Assembly (NCBI GenBank): GCA_965249005.1
Contig: CBDFLD010000020.1
Location: 186,001-250,000, forward strand
Direction of reading: 5' to 3'
Length of the DNA: 64,000 nt
DNA from: CBDFLD01 sp965249005
GTDB taxonomy: Bacteria; Acidobacteriota; UBA6911
The position numbers and the translations under genes were made by a program. Below are positions 17,449 through 25,819 of this stretch, in pieces; the first letter of the stretch is position 1, and each line of letters starts with the position of its first letter. The notes under the pieces are model-generated. The model worked only from the letters and a program-made list of their open reading frames with translations, was not told where the DNA came from and searched no databases.

Positions 17449-18888
17449 CTACCGAACCCGTTCCGAATAGTTCACTCCCATGAACATCCGGAAAACATCA
17501 CCGTTTTCGTCCAACTCGAACCGAACCAGCTCGCCGTGAGGTCCGAACCCTTCGCTTTCCAATCGAAAGGTATGCTCGCCGACCGGTTTCAATACGCCCT
17601 TTGCCGTCAGCGGGTTCTCGCTTTGCGGATAGATGACGATGAGTTGATTATTCAAGATCAAGACCGTTGAGTCTCCCCAAAGGGTGCGATACTTCCCGAG
17701 GTAGGTTTTCCAGGAAGGGTCAGGGTCGGGGGGCTTTCGCTCTTCTTTTACGGCCTCTCGCACCGAAGGTGCCACCCAGCTGAAAACCTTTTGCGCGAAA
17801 CGGCCCGCATCTCCGTCCCCACCGTTGGTGAACGCGACCACTCCGATCTTCTCTTCCGGGCTGAGCAATGTTTTTGTGCGATAGCCGGGGAAGGATCCAC
17901 CGTGTCCTACGAGATCCCGTTCCTTCGTATGCGTGATCTCGAATCCGAGTCCCCATCCTTGGGTCCAGTTCTTCTTGAGCCAGTGGACGCGCTGCATCTC
18001 GCGGAGTGTGTTGGGTTGGAGAACCTCCGAGCTTTTGCGCTCCCGGACCCTCATCTGCCACGACAGGAACCCGAGCATGTCCACAACGTTGGAGGATACC
18101 CCGGTTGCGGGATCGAACGCCCTGGCATCTACGAACGGGCGGACCTTTCTGGAACCGTCGGGCAGCCGGCGGGTATATCCAGTGGCTAGCTGTTTCCGGT
18201 GCTCGTCCGGGGGAATCCCGACGCTGGAGGAAGTCATCTTCAACGGTACAATGATCTCGTCTTCCACGTATTCTTCAAAGGGCCGACCCGAAACCCGCTC
18301 CACGATCATTCCGGCCAGCGTCAATCCAAGGTTGGAATATTTCCAGCGACTCTCGGCAGGATAGATGGTCTCTTGCTGCGCGACCGTGGCCCGAACTTGT
18401 GTGGCGGTGGGAAACTCAAGATCGCTCCATGCCGGATGGATGGACTCGCGCGGCAATCCGGAGCTGTGGGTCAACAGATGGCGGATCGTGATCCGGGGGG
18501 ACTCGGAGTGCTTGTTGCGAATGTCAAACCATGGGAGATGATCCTCGATCGGATCGTCGAGCCGCAACTTCCCTTGGTCCCGCAGCTGAAGCACCGCAAT
18601 GGCCGTGAACAGCTTGGAATGGGAGGCGATGCGAAAGATTGAATCCGTGCGCATTTTCGTCTGGGTAGCGAGGTTTGCTTGTCCATACGACTTGATCCAG
18701 ACCACCTGCTGATCGTGAACGATTCCAATGACCAGACCAGGTAACCCGCTGTACTCCATCTGAGTCTGGATCCATTCGTCCAGCAACCTGATCTGTGACC
18801 TTACCTTGGGTTGCTCCCCGATGCCCTTGGCGTGACTTTCTGAGTAGAGAACGGCGAGACAGCAAAGTAAGACAAGTATTCTTTTCAT
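17449..18888 (-). CDS. Secreted beta-lactamase-fold serine hydrolase with C-terminal beta domain
   Basis: 479 residues; ATG after GGGAGAGAA. Signal peptide MKRILVLLCCLAVLYSESHA. The catalytic motifs are SHSK (S89, K92 in FRIASHSKLF), YSN (RWKYSNLGLTLAG) and HGG (LVGHGGSFPGYRTKT). This is a full set for the class C beta-lactamase/D-alanyl-D-alanine peptidase fold. The last ~100 residues (YLGKYRTLWGDSTVLILNNQ...) are a lipocalin-like extension common in these secreted esterase-like proteins. The substrate is unknown. The second enolase-superfamily gene begins upstream, 84 bp away, on the same strand. Confidence 0.87.
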   Translation of the reverse strand: MKRILVLLCCLAVLYSESHAKGIGEQPKVRSQIRLLDEWIQTQMEYSGLPGLVIGIVHDQQVVWIKSYGQANLATQTKMRTDSIFRIASHSKLFTAIAVLQLRDQGKLRLDDPIEDHLPWFDIRNKHSESPRITIRHLLTHSSGLPRESIHPAWSDLEFPTATQVRATVAQQETIYPAESRWKYSNLGLTLAGMIVERVSGRPFEEYVEDEIIVPLKMTSSSVGIPPDEHRKQLATGYTRRLPDGSRKVRPFVDARAFDPATGVSSNVVDMLGFLSWQMRVRERKSSEVLQPNTLREMQRVHWLKKNWTQGWGLGFEITHTKERDLVGHGGSFPGYRTKTLLSPEEKIGVVAFTNGGDGDAGRFAQKVFSWVAPSVREAVKEERKPPDPDPSWKTYLGKYRTLWGDSTVLILNNQLIVIYPQSENPLTAKGVLKPVGEHTFRLESEGFGPHGELVRFELDENGDVFRMFMGVNYSERVR

Positions 18889-18972
18889 GCGAAATTCTCT
18901 CCCATCTTAAAAAGGATGGTCGTTTTGAGTTGCGTTGGGCGTTTGCTCGAAAACGACCGCGTTCTCGACGCC

Positions 18973-20274
18973 TCACAATACTTGAACAGGCTTTCCCAGA
19001 AGCTCTCGCTCGATTTCCACCCCCATGCCGGGTTGGTTCGGGACGTGTACATAGCCCTCTTTATCGATTTTGAGAAAGAAGTCACGCACGCCGTAGGCCT
19101 TTTCCCACTTGGTGTTGAGCTCGTCGGTCCCGATCCTTTCGACGAAGAGCGTGTTTTCGATAGCGCAGGCTATGTGGGCTTGGGCAGCATTCATGAAAGG
19201 AGAGTAGCTGACGTGCAATTCGATATTCTTTCCGAAAGCTTCCGCGAGATGCGCGGTCTTGAGCACCCCTGTGATTCCTCCCTTGAGTCCCACGTCGCTG
19301 CGAACGATATCGATCGCTTCCTCGGCAATGTACTGAGCGGTCAGGTAGACACTCCCGGGTAGTACTTCCGGCCCGCAGATGGGGATATCGACAGTTCGGC
19401 AGAGTTCCCGGTAGGCCCGGAGGTCCCATTCGGGCATCGGTTCTTCTAGCCAAAGGTATCCCAGTGCTTCCAGTTCCCGCGCTGCTTTGAGCGATTCCTC
19501 GTGATCATAGGCTCCAATGGGATCGAGCATCAGGTCCATTTCGTCGCCCACCGCCTCCCTCACAGCGCGGCAGGCCGCGAGATCAGACTCGAGGTCGCCC
19601 CTGGGATGGAGCTTGTACGCTTGGTAGCCTGCGGTCTTCGCCTGGAGTGCATCTTCCACGAACGCCTCACTGGAAAGGAGCAGATTCGAGCTTCTGTATG
19701 CCGGGATCTTGTCCCGATAGGCTCCCAGGAGCTTGTAGAAGGGTAGGCCCGCCGCTTTCGCGGCAATGTCCCACAGTGCGATATCGATCGCGCTGTGGGT
19801 GAAAATGGAGAAGTGGTAGATGCGCTCCATCTTCCATAGAGTGTGCCAGATGAACTCACGGTCGAGCGGATCCCGGCCCACAACCAGAGGCTTGACGGCC
19901 GAAACGATCTCCTGAGCGCTCTGAAGGTTTCTTACCGGGCAGAGTCCTTCGATGCCCGCGTCGGTGAACACCCGTAAGAGACCCATACGGTGGTTTCCCG
20001 AGAACTCTGGGACCTTGCCGGTCCAGATCTTCCATCTTTGATATCCGGGGGCCCGTACCGGGGTCTCATAGATCTCCACGGCGAGCCCGGTTATTCTCAT
20101 CGCAGCAAGAGTCCCGAAAGTGGGTACAGGTTCTCTCTTTCTCTTGGTTGCTTGCTCCGCCGCGCTCACGCCCACGCCTCCCAGGCCGGCCTGCAAAAGC
20201 TGCCGTCGACTCCATCGATCGGAGCGAGGGTCCATGGAAGGTGTTTCGTCCTGCCTTTGATCTGTGCTGTTCAT
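18973..20274 (-). CDS. Enolase-superfamily (MR/MLE) protein with twin-arginine-like leader
   Basis: 433 residues from ATG after GGAGAAAACGGA. The leader contains SRRQLLQAGLGGVGVSAAEQA (RR at 23-24, then a hydrophobic run), which resembles a TAT signal. The mature part has the family residues: K221-x-H223 (AYKLHP), metal ligands D251 (LDPIGAYD), E277 (WLEEPMPEWD) and E303 (CGPEVLPG), D327 and H354 (IELHVSYSPF). A Mg2+-dependent acid-sugar dehydratase or racemase activity is likely. The TAT-like leader is unusual for this normally cytoplasmic family; export should be checked. The upstream intergenic region is 933 bp. Confidence 0.82.
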   Translation of the reverse strand: MNSTDQRQDETPSMDPRSDRWSRRQLLQAGLGGVGVSAAEQATKRKREPVPTFGTLAAMRITGLAVEIYETPVRAPGYQRWKIWTGKVPEFSGNHRMGLLRVFTDAGIEGLCPVRNLQSAQEIVSAVKPLVVGRDPLDREFIWHTLWKMERIYHFSIFTHSAIDIALWDIAAKAAGLPFYKLLGAYRDKIPAYRSSNLLLSSEAFVEDALQAKTAGYQAYKLHPRGDLESDLAACRAVREAVGDEMDLMLDPIGAYDHEESLKAARELEALGYLWLEEPMPEWDLRAYRELCRTVDIPICGPEVLPGSVYLTAQYIAEEAIDIVRSDVGLKGGITGVLKTAHLAEAFGKNIELHVSYSPFMNAAQAHIACAIENTLFVERIGTDELNTKWEKAYGVRDFFLKIDKEGYVHVPNQPGMGVEIERELLGKPVQVL

Positions 20275-20455
20275 TCCGTTTTCTCCGGTGTAGTCGTGCA
20301 ACCTCGAGCGCGGATGGCTGCGGGCGGACTCCACCCACGGAGCCGTCCAACACCCATACGCAGATTAACGAAGACCCATTATAGAATAGAGACCCGGCCG
20401 GAATCTTGTTTAACCGTTCTCCCCTAGAGTGGGATCGTTCCCCAATGGGGGAAGA

Positions 20456-20474
20456 GTTGATGAGAATCATCAAC
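20456..20474. promoter_or_regulatory. Palindromic hairpin GTTGATG-AGAAT-CATCAAC
   Basis: A perfect 7-bp inverted repeat with a 5-base loop, preceded by TTCCCC-AATG-GGGGAA (20438-20452), another short inverted repeat. It lies in the divergent region upstream of the TAT-leader enolase-like gene and the prepilin remnant. It could be a regulator site. No T-run supports termination. Confidence 0.4.
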
Positions 20475-20522
20475 TTCAGGAAAAGCATCACCTCCAGCAG
20501 GTGGCGCCCACGGGCAAACGAT

Positions 20523-20552
20523 TTGACAGGGGGGCTCTATCTCATTGATAAA
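20523..20552 (+). promoter_or_regulatory. Candidate sigma70-type promoter
   Basis: A perfect -35 box TTGACA (20523-20528) is followed after 18 bases by GATAAA, which matches four of six positions of the -10 consensus. It points toward the truncated prepilin gene at 20724. Confidence 0.35.
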
Positions 20553-20723
20553 AGTGCACATCGAGCGAAAACTCGGACCGGCGCACAGTCCGCCTTTTTT
20601 TGGTCCCCCAATTGCATATCACCAAGTTACTTTCCTTGACAGCACCCCCCGATTAAAACTCTTGGCGTAGCACCGGCTTCTGGGGGGTCCCCCAATCCTC
20701 CGGGAGTCGCGGAGAGAAGAAAG

Positions 20724-20786
20724 ATGAAGAAACGGCAAGGATTCTCGCTCATTGAAATGGGTGATCCGATTGGAAAATCGAGTTAG
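20724..20786 (+). pseudogene. Truncated type IV prepilin-like gene start
   Basis: Reading from ATG after GGAGAGA gives MKKRQGFSLIEMGDPIGKSS, then TAG. The first 12 residues are a near-perfect prepilin leader and cleavage site: basic K-K-R, then G followed by FSLIE with the +5 glutamate. The expected hydrophobic helix (LMIVVAIIGIL-type) is missing; after FSLIEM the sequence is unrelated, and other frames do not restore it. It is therefore probably the remnant of a pseudopilin gene cut by a deletion. A 20-residue functional peptide is unlikely but not excluded. Confidence 0.6.
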
Positions 20787-21129
20787 TGGGTGACTTGGAC
20801 CATGATTCTCTGGAACCTCCGACAAAGCTAACCCTCTGTTGCACCCGGAACACCCCGTCGATTCGTGTCGTGTCCACTCGGTTTGGGCCGATTTCCTCTG
20901 TATCTACCGACGCTGGTCGCTGTAGCGTAGCGTCCTCTATTGAAGATAATCTCGAAATTCTCCCCGCCGCTCACGGGCCCAGCGGCCTACGTAAGCGTGT
21001 CTCGCCGAGAGACGCAACAACGAATAATTGGAAGCCGCTCACCGCGTGACCGGCATACGCCTTCACCGATAGCGTTGAGGAAAGCTGACCCTGACGGCCG
21101 GGGGGTCGCAGACCCGTTGCAGTTTTTAC

Positions 21130-21158
21130 TTGACGGAAGGGGACTTTTCTTACATTAA
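21130..21158 (+). promoter_or_regulatory. Possible nqr operon promoter
   Basis: A TTGACG -35-like box at 21130-21135 is followed by the A/T-rich TACATTAA (21151-21158) as a weak -10. It lies 50-78 bp before the nqrA start. No other candidate in the last 100 bp is better, but the -10 match is poor. Confidence 0.3.
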
Positions 21159-21165
21159 GACCGGA

Positions 21166-21180
21166 CCGTACTGAGTACGG
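21166..21180. promoter_or_regulatory. Perfect palindrome CCGTACT-G-AGTACGG before nqrA
   Basis: A perfect 7-1-7 inverted repeat lies 28 bp before the nqrA start codon and just downstream of the possible promoter. The position fits a repressor operator or a leader hairpin for the nqr operon. Nothing identifies the regulator. Confidence 0.5.
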
Positions 21181-21207
21181 TGTCGCACTCACGGACCGGA
21201 GCGCCTA

Positions 21208-22551
21208 GTGATAAAGATCAGACGTGGACTGGATCTGCCCATTGTCGGTGAACCCGAGCAGGTCGTCGTCGAAACGAAGACCCCCCAAACCGTAGCGCTG
21301 CTTGGCGGAGACTACATCGGGATGAAGCCTGCCATGGAGATCCGCGTCGCGGACTTTGTGGATGCCGGGCAAGTTCTTTTTACCGACAGAAGAGTCCCGG
21401 ACGTCAAGTACACTTCTCCCGGTTCTGGAAGAATCGCCGCTATCCACCGTGGAAACAAAAGAGCTCTACTCTCGGTCGTGATCCAACTCTCAGGCACCGG
21501 TGCAGTGACGTTTCCATCGTTTCCGGAGAGTCGTCTGAACGGCTTGAACAAGGAGGAGATCCTGGAGCCGCTGATCGACTCGGGGCTCTGGGCCGCGATA
21601 CGCACGCGCCCCTACAGCATGGTGGCTGACCCACGAACCGAGCCACACTCGATCTTCGTGCCGGCGATGGATACGAATCCGTTGGCGCCCAGGATCGACA
21701 AGATTCTGGAGGGACAGCAAGCACAATTCGGCAACGGGCTCAGGATTATTTCGAAACTCACCAAGGGCAAGGTCTATCTCTGCCGCGAAACCGGCGCTCC
21801 TGTTCCGGAGCCGGATCTGCCCAATCTAGTGGTCGAAGAATTCAGCGGCCCGCATCCAGCCGGCAACGTCGGGACCCATATCCACTTTCTCGATCCGGTC
21901 CATCGTCACAAGATGGTGTGGCACATCGGCGTGCAGGACGTCATCGCCGCGGGTAAGCTCTTCACGACCGGCACGTTACAGACCGACAGGATTGTCTCGC
22001 TTGCCGGTCCGTCGGTGCGGCGGCCACGACTCATCAAAACTAGACTCGGGGCCTCGCTCCCAGAGATAACGTCCGGGGAGATCAAGGATGGCAACCATCG
22101 TATCGTCTCCGGTTCGGTTCTTTCCGGACGCGCGGCTTCCGGAGAAGTTGCCTTTCTCGGGCGGTATCATCAGCAGATCTCCGTTCTGTCCGAGAACACG
22201 AGCCGGCGGTTTCTGGGCTGGCTCGATCCGGGTTGGAATCTGTTTTCAGTCAAGAATGTCGTCCTCTCGAATCTGTTGCCGGGAAGAAAGCTCCGCCTCA
22301 CGACCTCCACGAACGGCGAGGTTCGCGCCATCGTTCCCAGCGGCAATTACGAACGAGTGATGCCGCTAGATATCGTGCCGCTTTTTCTCATGCGAGCCCT
22401 GGCGGTAGACGACGTGGAGGAGGCCGAAAGCCTCGGTGCTCTGGAATTGGACGAGGAGGATCTTGCCTTGTCCGCCCTGGTGTGTCCTTCCAAGCTGGAA
22501 TTCGGGCCCCTTCTGAGGAGGAATCTGAGGACAATGAGAGAGGAAGGATAA
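21208..22551 (+). CDS. nqrA: Na+-translocating NADH-quinone reductase subunit A
   Basis: 447 residues, normal for NqrA. The start is GTG (MIKIRRGLDLPIVGEPEQ), which gives the standard NqrA N-terminus. GSGRIAAIHRGNKRALLSVVI, NGLNKEEILEPLIDSGLWAAIRTRPYSMVADP and FPGPHPAGNVGTHIH-type sequence (here FSGPHPAGNVGTHIHFLDPV) are hallmark blocks. NqrA is the peripheral cytoplasmic subunit near the quinone site. It begins a six-gene operon with short gaps or overlaps. Context and order match the complete nqrABCDEF set. Confidence 0.97.
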   Translation: MIKIRRGLDLPIVGEPEQVVVETKTPQTVALLGGDYIGMKPAMEIRVADFVDAGQVLFTDRRVPDVKYTSPGSGRIAAIHRGNKRALLSVVIQLSGTGAVTFPSFPESRLNGLNKEEILEPLIDSGLWAAIRTRPYSMVADPRTEPHSIFVPAMDTNPLAPRIDKILEGQQAQFGNGLRIISKLTKGKVYLCRETGAPVPEPDLPNLVVEEFSGPHPAGNVGTHIHFLDPVHRHKMVWHIGVQDVIAAGKLFTTGTLQTDRIVSLAGPSVRRPRLIKTRLGASLPEITSGEIKDGNHRIVSGSVLSGRAASGEVAFLGRYHQQISVLSENTSRRFLGWLDPGWNLFSVKNVVLSNLLPGRKLRLTTSTNGEVRAIVPSGNYERVMPLDIVPLFLMRALAVDDVEEAESLGALELDEEDLALSALVCPSKLEFGPLLRRNLRTMREEG

Positions 22552-22553
22552 CG

Positions 22554-23756
22554 TTGAGATTCTTGCGCAAGCTCCTCGACGCACAAGCCCGGCACTTCTC
22601 AGACGAAGGCAAGTTGCGGAAACTCTATCCCCTCTTCGAGGCAACGGATACATTTCTGTATTCCCCAGGCACCGTCACGCAGGGCCCGCCCCATGTCCGT
22701 GACGCGATGGATCTCAAACGGTATATGGTCACCGTCGTGGTGGCATTGATCCCGCCGGTTTTGATCGGGCTATACAACATAGGTCTGCAGGCCAACCGGG
22801 CTCTACAGTCCTTGGGAGAGGCCGGTGCCTCGGGCTGGCGCGGGGAGGTACTGCAATTCCTCGGATTTGGTGTCAATCCGGACGCCATGGTCGAGAACAT
22901 TGCTCATGGCGCCCTGTATTTTCTGCCGGCGTATGCAATCACGGTTGCGGCTGGAGGGTTCTGGGAAGCGATCTTTGGCTGTGTCAGGCGACACTCGATC
23001 AGCGAAGGTTTTCTGGTAACCAGCTTGCTCTTCCCTCTCACGCTGCCGCCCGATATTCCCTGGTGGCAGGTTGTGATCGGGATCTCCTTCGGAGTCGTGG
23101 TGGGCAAGGAGATTTTCGGCGGCGTGGGCATGAACATCCTGAATCCCGCCTTGACCGCTCGTACGTTCCTCTACTTTGCCTATCCCGCCTCGATCACGGG
23201 AGACGCCATTTGGGTTGCCGCCGACGGATATAGCCGGGCCACGCCCCTCGCGGAACTCGCCGATCCCGTTTTGACCTTGTCGGTGACACTAAGGGAGGCA
23301 TTTTTGGGGCTGATCCCGGGTTCCATGGGTGAGACATCCGCTTTGGCCTGTTTGATTGGTGCCTTCATCCTTATCGTGACCAAGGTCGGCTCCTGGCGAA
23401 TCATGTCCGGTGTAGTGGTTGGAATGGTGGCCATCTCCTCGCTCATGAACTCCATCGGCAGTGAAACCAACCCGATGTTCTCCGTCACCCCCGTATGGCA
23501 TTTCGTGCTGGGTGGCTTTGCCTTCGGGACCGTCTACATGGCAACGGATCCCGTCAGTTCGGCCCACACCCGGCAGGGTCAATATGTCTACGGGATTCTC
23601 GTCGGAGCCTTGACCGTGCTGGTTCGGGTCATCAATCCGGGGTTTCCCGAGGGGATCATGCTTGCTATCCTTTTTTGTAATGTGTTTGCTCCAGCTATCG
23701 ACAAGATTTTCATCAGTCAAAACGTCCGCAGGAGACGGTTGAGAAATGCAAGATGA
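22554..23756 (+). CDS. nqrB: Na+-translocating NADH-quinone reductase subunit B
   Basis: A TTG start (LRFLRKLLDAQARHFS) after GAGGAAGGA gives 400 residues, the normal NqrB size; the open frame extends far upstream but overlaps nqrA. About ten membrane helices are expected. The covalent FMN threonine is T230 in DGYSRATPLAEL, matching the (S/G)xAT motif. NqrB carries riboflavin and FMN and forms the main Na+ pathway. It starts 2 bp after the nqrA stop and overlaps nqrC by 11 bp. Confidence 0.96.
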   Translation: MRFLRKLLDAQARHFSDEGKLRKLYPLFEATDTFLYSPGTVTQGPPHVRDAMDLKRYMVTVVVALIPPVLIGLYNIGLQANRALQSLGEAGASGWRGEVLQFLGFGVNPDAMVENIAHGALYFLPAYAITVAAGGFWEAIFGCVRRHSISEGFLVTSLLFPLTLPPDIPWWQVVIGISFGVVVGKEIFGGVGMNILNPALTARTFLYFAYPASITGDAIWVAADGYSRATPLAELADPVLTLSVTLREAFLGLIPGSMGETSALACLIGAFILIVTKVGSWRIMSGVVVGMVAISSLMNSIGSETNPMFSVTPVWHFVLGGFAFGTVYMATDPVSSAHTRQGQYVYGILVGALTVLVRVINPGFPEGIMLAILFCNVFAPAIDKIFISQNVRRRRLRNAR

Positions 23757-24540
23757 CAGCATCAAGCAGACCCTGAAGGTGGCGCTGGGTGTTTGCCTCG
23801 TTTCCTCGCTTCTGGTTTCCACCGCCGCGGTGACGCTCGATGCCATTCAAAGCAGAAACCAGAGACTCGACAAGATAAAGAACATCCTTGTCGCGGGGGA
23901 TCTCTTCGAACCTGAGATCGATGTGGCCGCCGTGTATGAAGAACGGGTCCAACCCTTGATGGTGGATTTGAGCACGGGCGAGTCTGTTCCGGAAGATAGG
24001 TTTGACGACGTCTTGAACATCGAGGGCTTTGATATCGATGCGATGGCCAACGATGATACATACGGAGAGGCAATCCCTCTGAAAACCGACATTGCCAGCA
24101 TCAAGCGAAGGCCGAAGTACATGGTGGTTTATCTCGTGATGGAAAACGACTCTCTGGAAAGAGTAGTGCTGCCGATCCATGGGAAGGGGTTGTGGTCGAC
24201 CCTTTACGGTTTCCTCGCGCTGAACAAGGATCTCCGAACCGTGTCGGGGATTACCTTCTACCAGCACGGTGAGACTCCGGGGTTGGGAGGGGAAGTGGAC
24301 AACCCGAGATGGAAGGAGATCTGGAAAGGCAAGCAGGCGTTCGATGCCGAGCGTAACGTGTCGATTCAAGTCGTCAAGGGTTTGGTCGATCCCTCGAGTG
24401 CGGGCGCCGAGAACAAGGTGGACGGTCTTTCCGGTGCCACCATTACAACTCGGGGCGTCGATAGCCTCATCCACTATTGGCTGGGTGCAGAAGGCTATGG
24501 GCCATTTCTAGCACAGCTTCAACAGGACTCACATGAGTGA
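23746..24540 (+). CDS. nqrC: Na+-translocating NADH-quinone reductase subunit C
   Basis: 264 residues. One N-terminal membrane helix (LKVALGVCLVSSLLVSTAAVTL) is followed by a periplasmic FMN-binding domain. The flavinylation site is SGATITT with T232 as the attachment residue, the target of ApbE, encoded in the same operon at 27579. The helix, the GLWSTLYGFLAL block and the YQHGETPGLGGEVDNPRWKE block are typical of NqrC. It overlaps nqrB by 11 bp and nqrD by 8 bp, so translational coupling is likely. Confidence 0.97.
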   Translation: MQDDSIKQTLKVALGVCLVSSLLVSTAAVTLDAIQSRNQRLDKIKNILVAGDLFEPEIDVAAVYEERVQPLMVDLSTGESVPEDRFDDVLNIEGFDIDAMANDDTYGEAIPLKTDIASIKRRPKYMVVYLVMENDSLERVVLPIHGKGLWSTLYGFLALNKDLRTVSGITFYQHGETPGLGGEVDNPRWKEIWKGKQAFDAERNVSIQVVKGLVDPSSAGAENKVDGLSGATITTRGVDSLIHYWLGAEGYGPFLAQLQQDSHE

Positions 24541-25153
24541 TTATCGCAAAGCTCTATTTGATCCTATATTCAACAACAACCCCATTGCCTTGCAGATCCT
24601 GGGAATCTGCTCGGCGCTGGCCGTGACAACCAAGCTCGAGACCTCGGTGGTGATGATGTTGGCCGTCATCTTCGTTACGGGGTTTTCCAGTCTTTCGGTC
24701 AGTTTCATTCGCAACCAAACTCCGGGTAGCATCCGGATCATCGTCGAAATGGTGATCATCGCCTCCCTGGTTATTATTGCCGACCAGTTCATAAAGGCCT
24801 ATGCGTACGACATCAGCAAACAGCTGTCGATCTTTGTCGGGTTGATCATCACCAACTGCATCATTCTCGGCCGGGCCGAGGCATTTGCACTGAAGAACCC
24901 GCCGACCTTGAGCTTTGTGGATGGCATCGGGAACGGGATCGGATATAGCCTCGTCCTCATCGTGGTCGGCTTCTTCCGCGAGTTGTTCGGCTCAGGGAAA
25001 CTGTTCGGCGCCTCGATGCTGCCCCTAGTATCGGAAGGGGGTTGGTACACTCCCAACGGACTGTTCTTGTTGGCGCCGAGTGCGTTCATCCTGATTGGAT
25101 TCTTTATCTGGCTGTTGCGAGCCTGGAAGCCGGAACAAGTGGAGACCGATTGA
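24533..25153 (+). CDS. nqrD: Na+-translocating NADH-quinone reductase subunit D
   Basis: 206 residues with six helices. FDPIFNNNPIALQILGICSALAVT is the NqrD start signature. NCIILGRAEAFALKN holds the intramembrane cysteine that, with NqrE, binds the transmembrane iron-sulfur centre. It overlaps nqrC by 8 bp and is followed 2 bp later by nqrE. Confidence 0.97.
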   Translation: MSDYRKALFDPIFNNNPIALQILGICSALAVTTKLETSVVMMLAVIFVTGFSSLSVSFIRNQTPGSIRIIVEMVIIASLVIIADQFIKAYAYDISKQLSIFVGLIITNCIILGRAEAFALKNPPTLSFVDGIGNGIGYSLVLIVVGFFRELFGSGKLFGASMLPLVSEGGWYTPNGLFLLAPSAFILIGFFIWLLRAWKPEQVETD

Positions 25154-25155
25154 CG

Positions 25156-25767
25156 ATGCTGGAACACTACCTGAGTATCTTTATAAAGTCCGTTTTTATC
25201 GAGAATCTCGCACTCTCTTTCTTCCTGGGAATGTGCACGTTCTTGGCGGTCTCAAAGCAAGTTGGCACTGCCGTGGGCCTGGGGATTGCGGTGATGGTGG
25301 TGCAAGGGATCACCGTTCCGGTCAACAACCTCGTCTACAATCACGTTCTCAAGGAGGGCGCATTGGCCTGGGCCGGCGTGCCGGACGTGGATCTCACTTT
25401 TCTCGGACTGCTGAGTTACATTGGAGTCATCGCCGCCATGGTCCAGATCCTGGAAATGGCGCTCGATCGATTCGTGCCGAAGTTGTACAACGCCCTGGGA
25501 ATATTTCTTCCTCTGATTACGGTCAATTGCGCGATTCTGGGAGGGAGCCTCTTTATGGTAGAGCGAAACTATGATTTTACCGAGAGTGTCGTCTTTGGAT
25601 TCGGCTCCGGCGCAGGGTGGGCACTTGCTATTGTCGGGATGGCCGGAATCCGGGAACGAATGAAGTACAGCCACGTACCGGAGGGATTGCGTGGGTTGGG
25701 GATCACGTTCATCGTTGCGGGCCTGATGGCATTGGCATTTATGCTTTTCTCGGGAATTCAATTGTAG
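25156..25767 (+). CDS. nqrE: Na+-translocating NADH-quinone reductase subunit E
   Basis: 203 residues from ATG (MLEHYLSIFIKSVFIENLAL), the usual NqrE N-terminus; an upstream in-frame ATG lies inside nqrD. Six helices. TVNCAILGGSLFMVERNYDF carries the intramembrane cysteine, and FFLGMCTFLAVSKQ holds the second conserved cysteine. NqrD and NqrE form an inverted-topology pair around an Fe-S centre. 52 bp separate it from nqrF. Confidence 0.97.
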   Translation: MLEHYLSIFIKSVFIENLALSFFLGMCTFLAVSKQVGTAVGLGIAVMVVQGITVPVNNLVYNHVLKEGALAWAGVPDVDLTFLGLLSYIGVIAAMVQILEMALDRFVPKLYNALGIFLPLITVNCAILGGSLFMVERNYDFTESVVFGFGSGAGWALAIVGMAGIRERMKYSHVPEGLRGLGITFIVAGLMALAFMLFSGIQL

Positions 25768-25819
25768 TCCGTCTTTGCCCGGTGCAGCCCTTTGTGGCCT
25801 TGCCGAATATGGGAGATTC

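Larger units (their letters stand above)
20275..21207. other. Long intergenic region upstream of nqr operon
   Basis: These 933 bp contain no intact long gene. They hold a GTTGATG/CATCAAC hairpin, a TTGACA promoter-like element, the truncated prepilin gene, the probable nqr promoter region and a CCGTACT-G-AGTACGG palindrome; each is listed separately where supported. The stretch 20790-21120 shows nothing I can name. Confidence 0.6.

Noticed and set aside
20636..20641. Second TTGACA as promoter -35
   Set aside because: No -10-like element 15-19 bases downstream.
22233..22553. NqrB extension upstream of 22554
   Set aside because: It overlaps nqrA and gives a non-NqrB sequence; TTG at 22554 yields the right length and a ribosome site.
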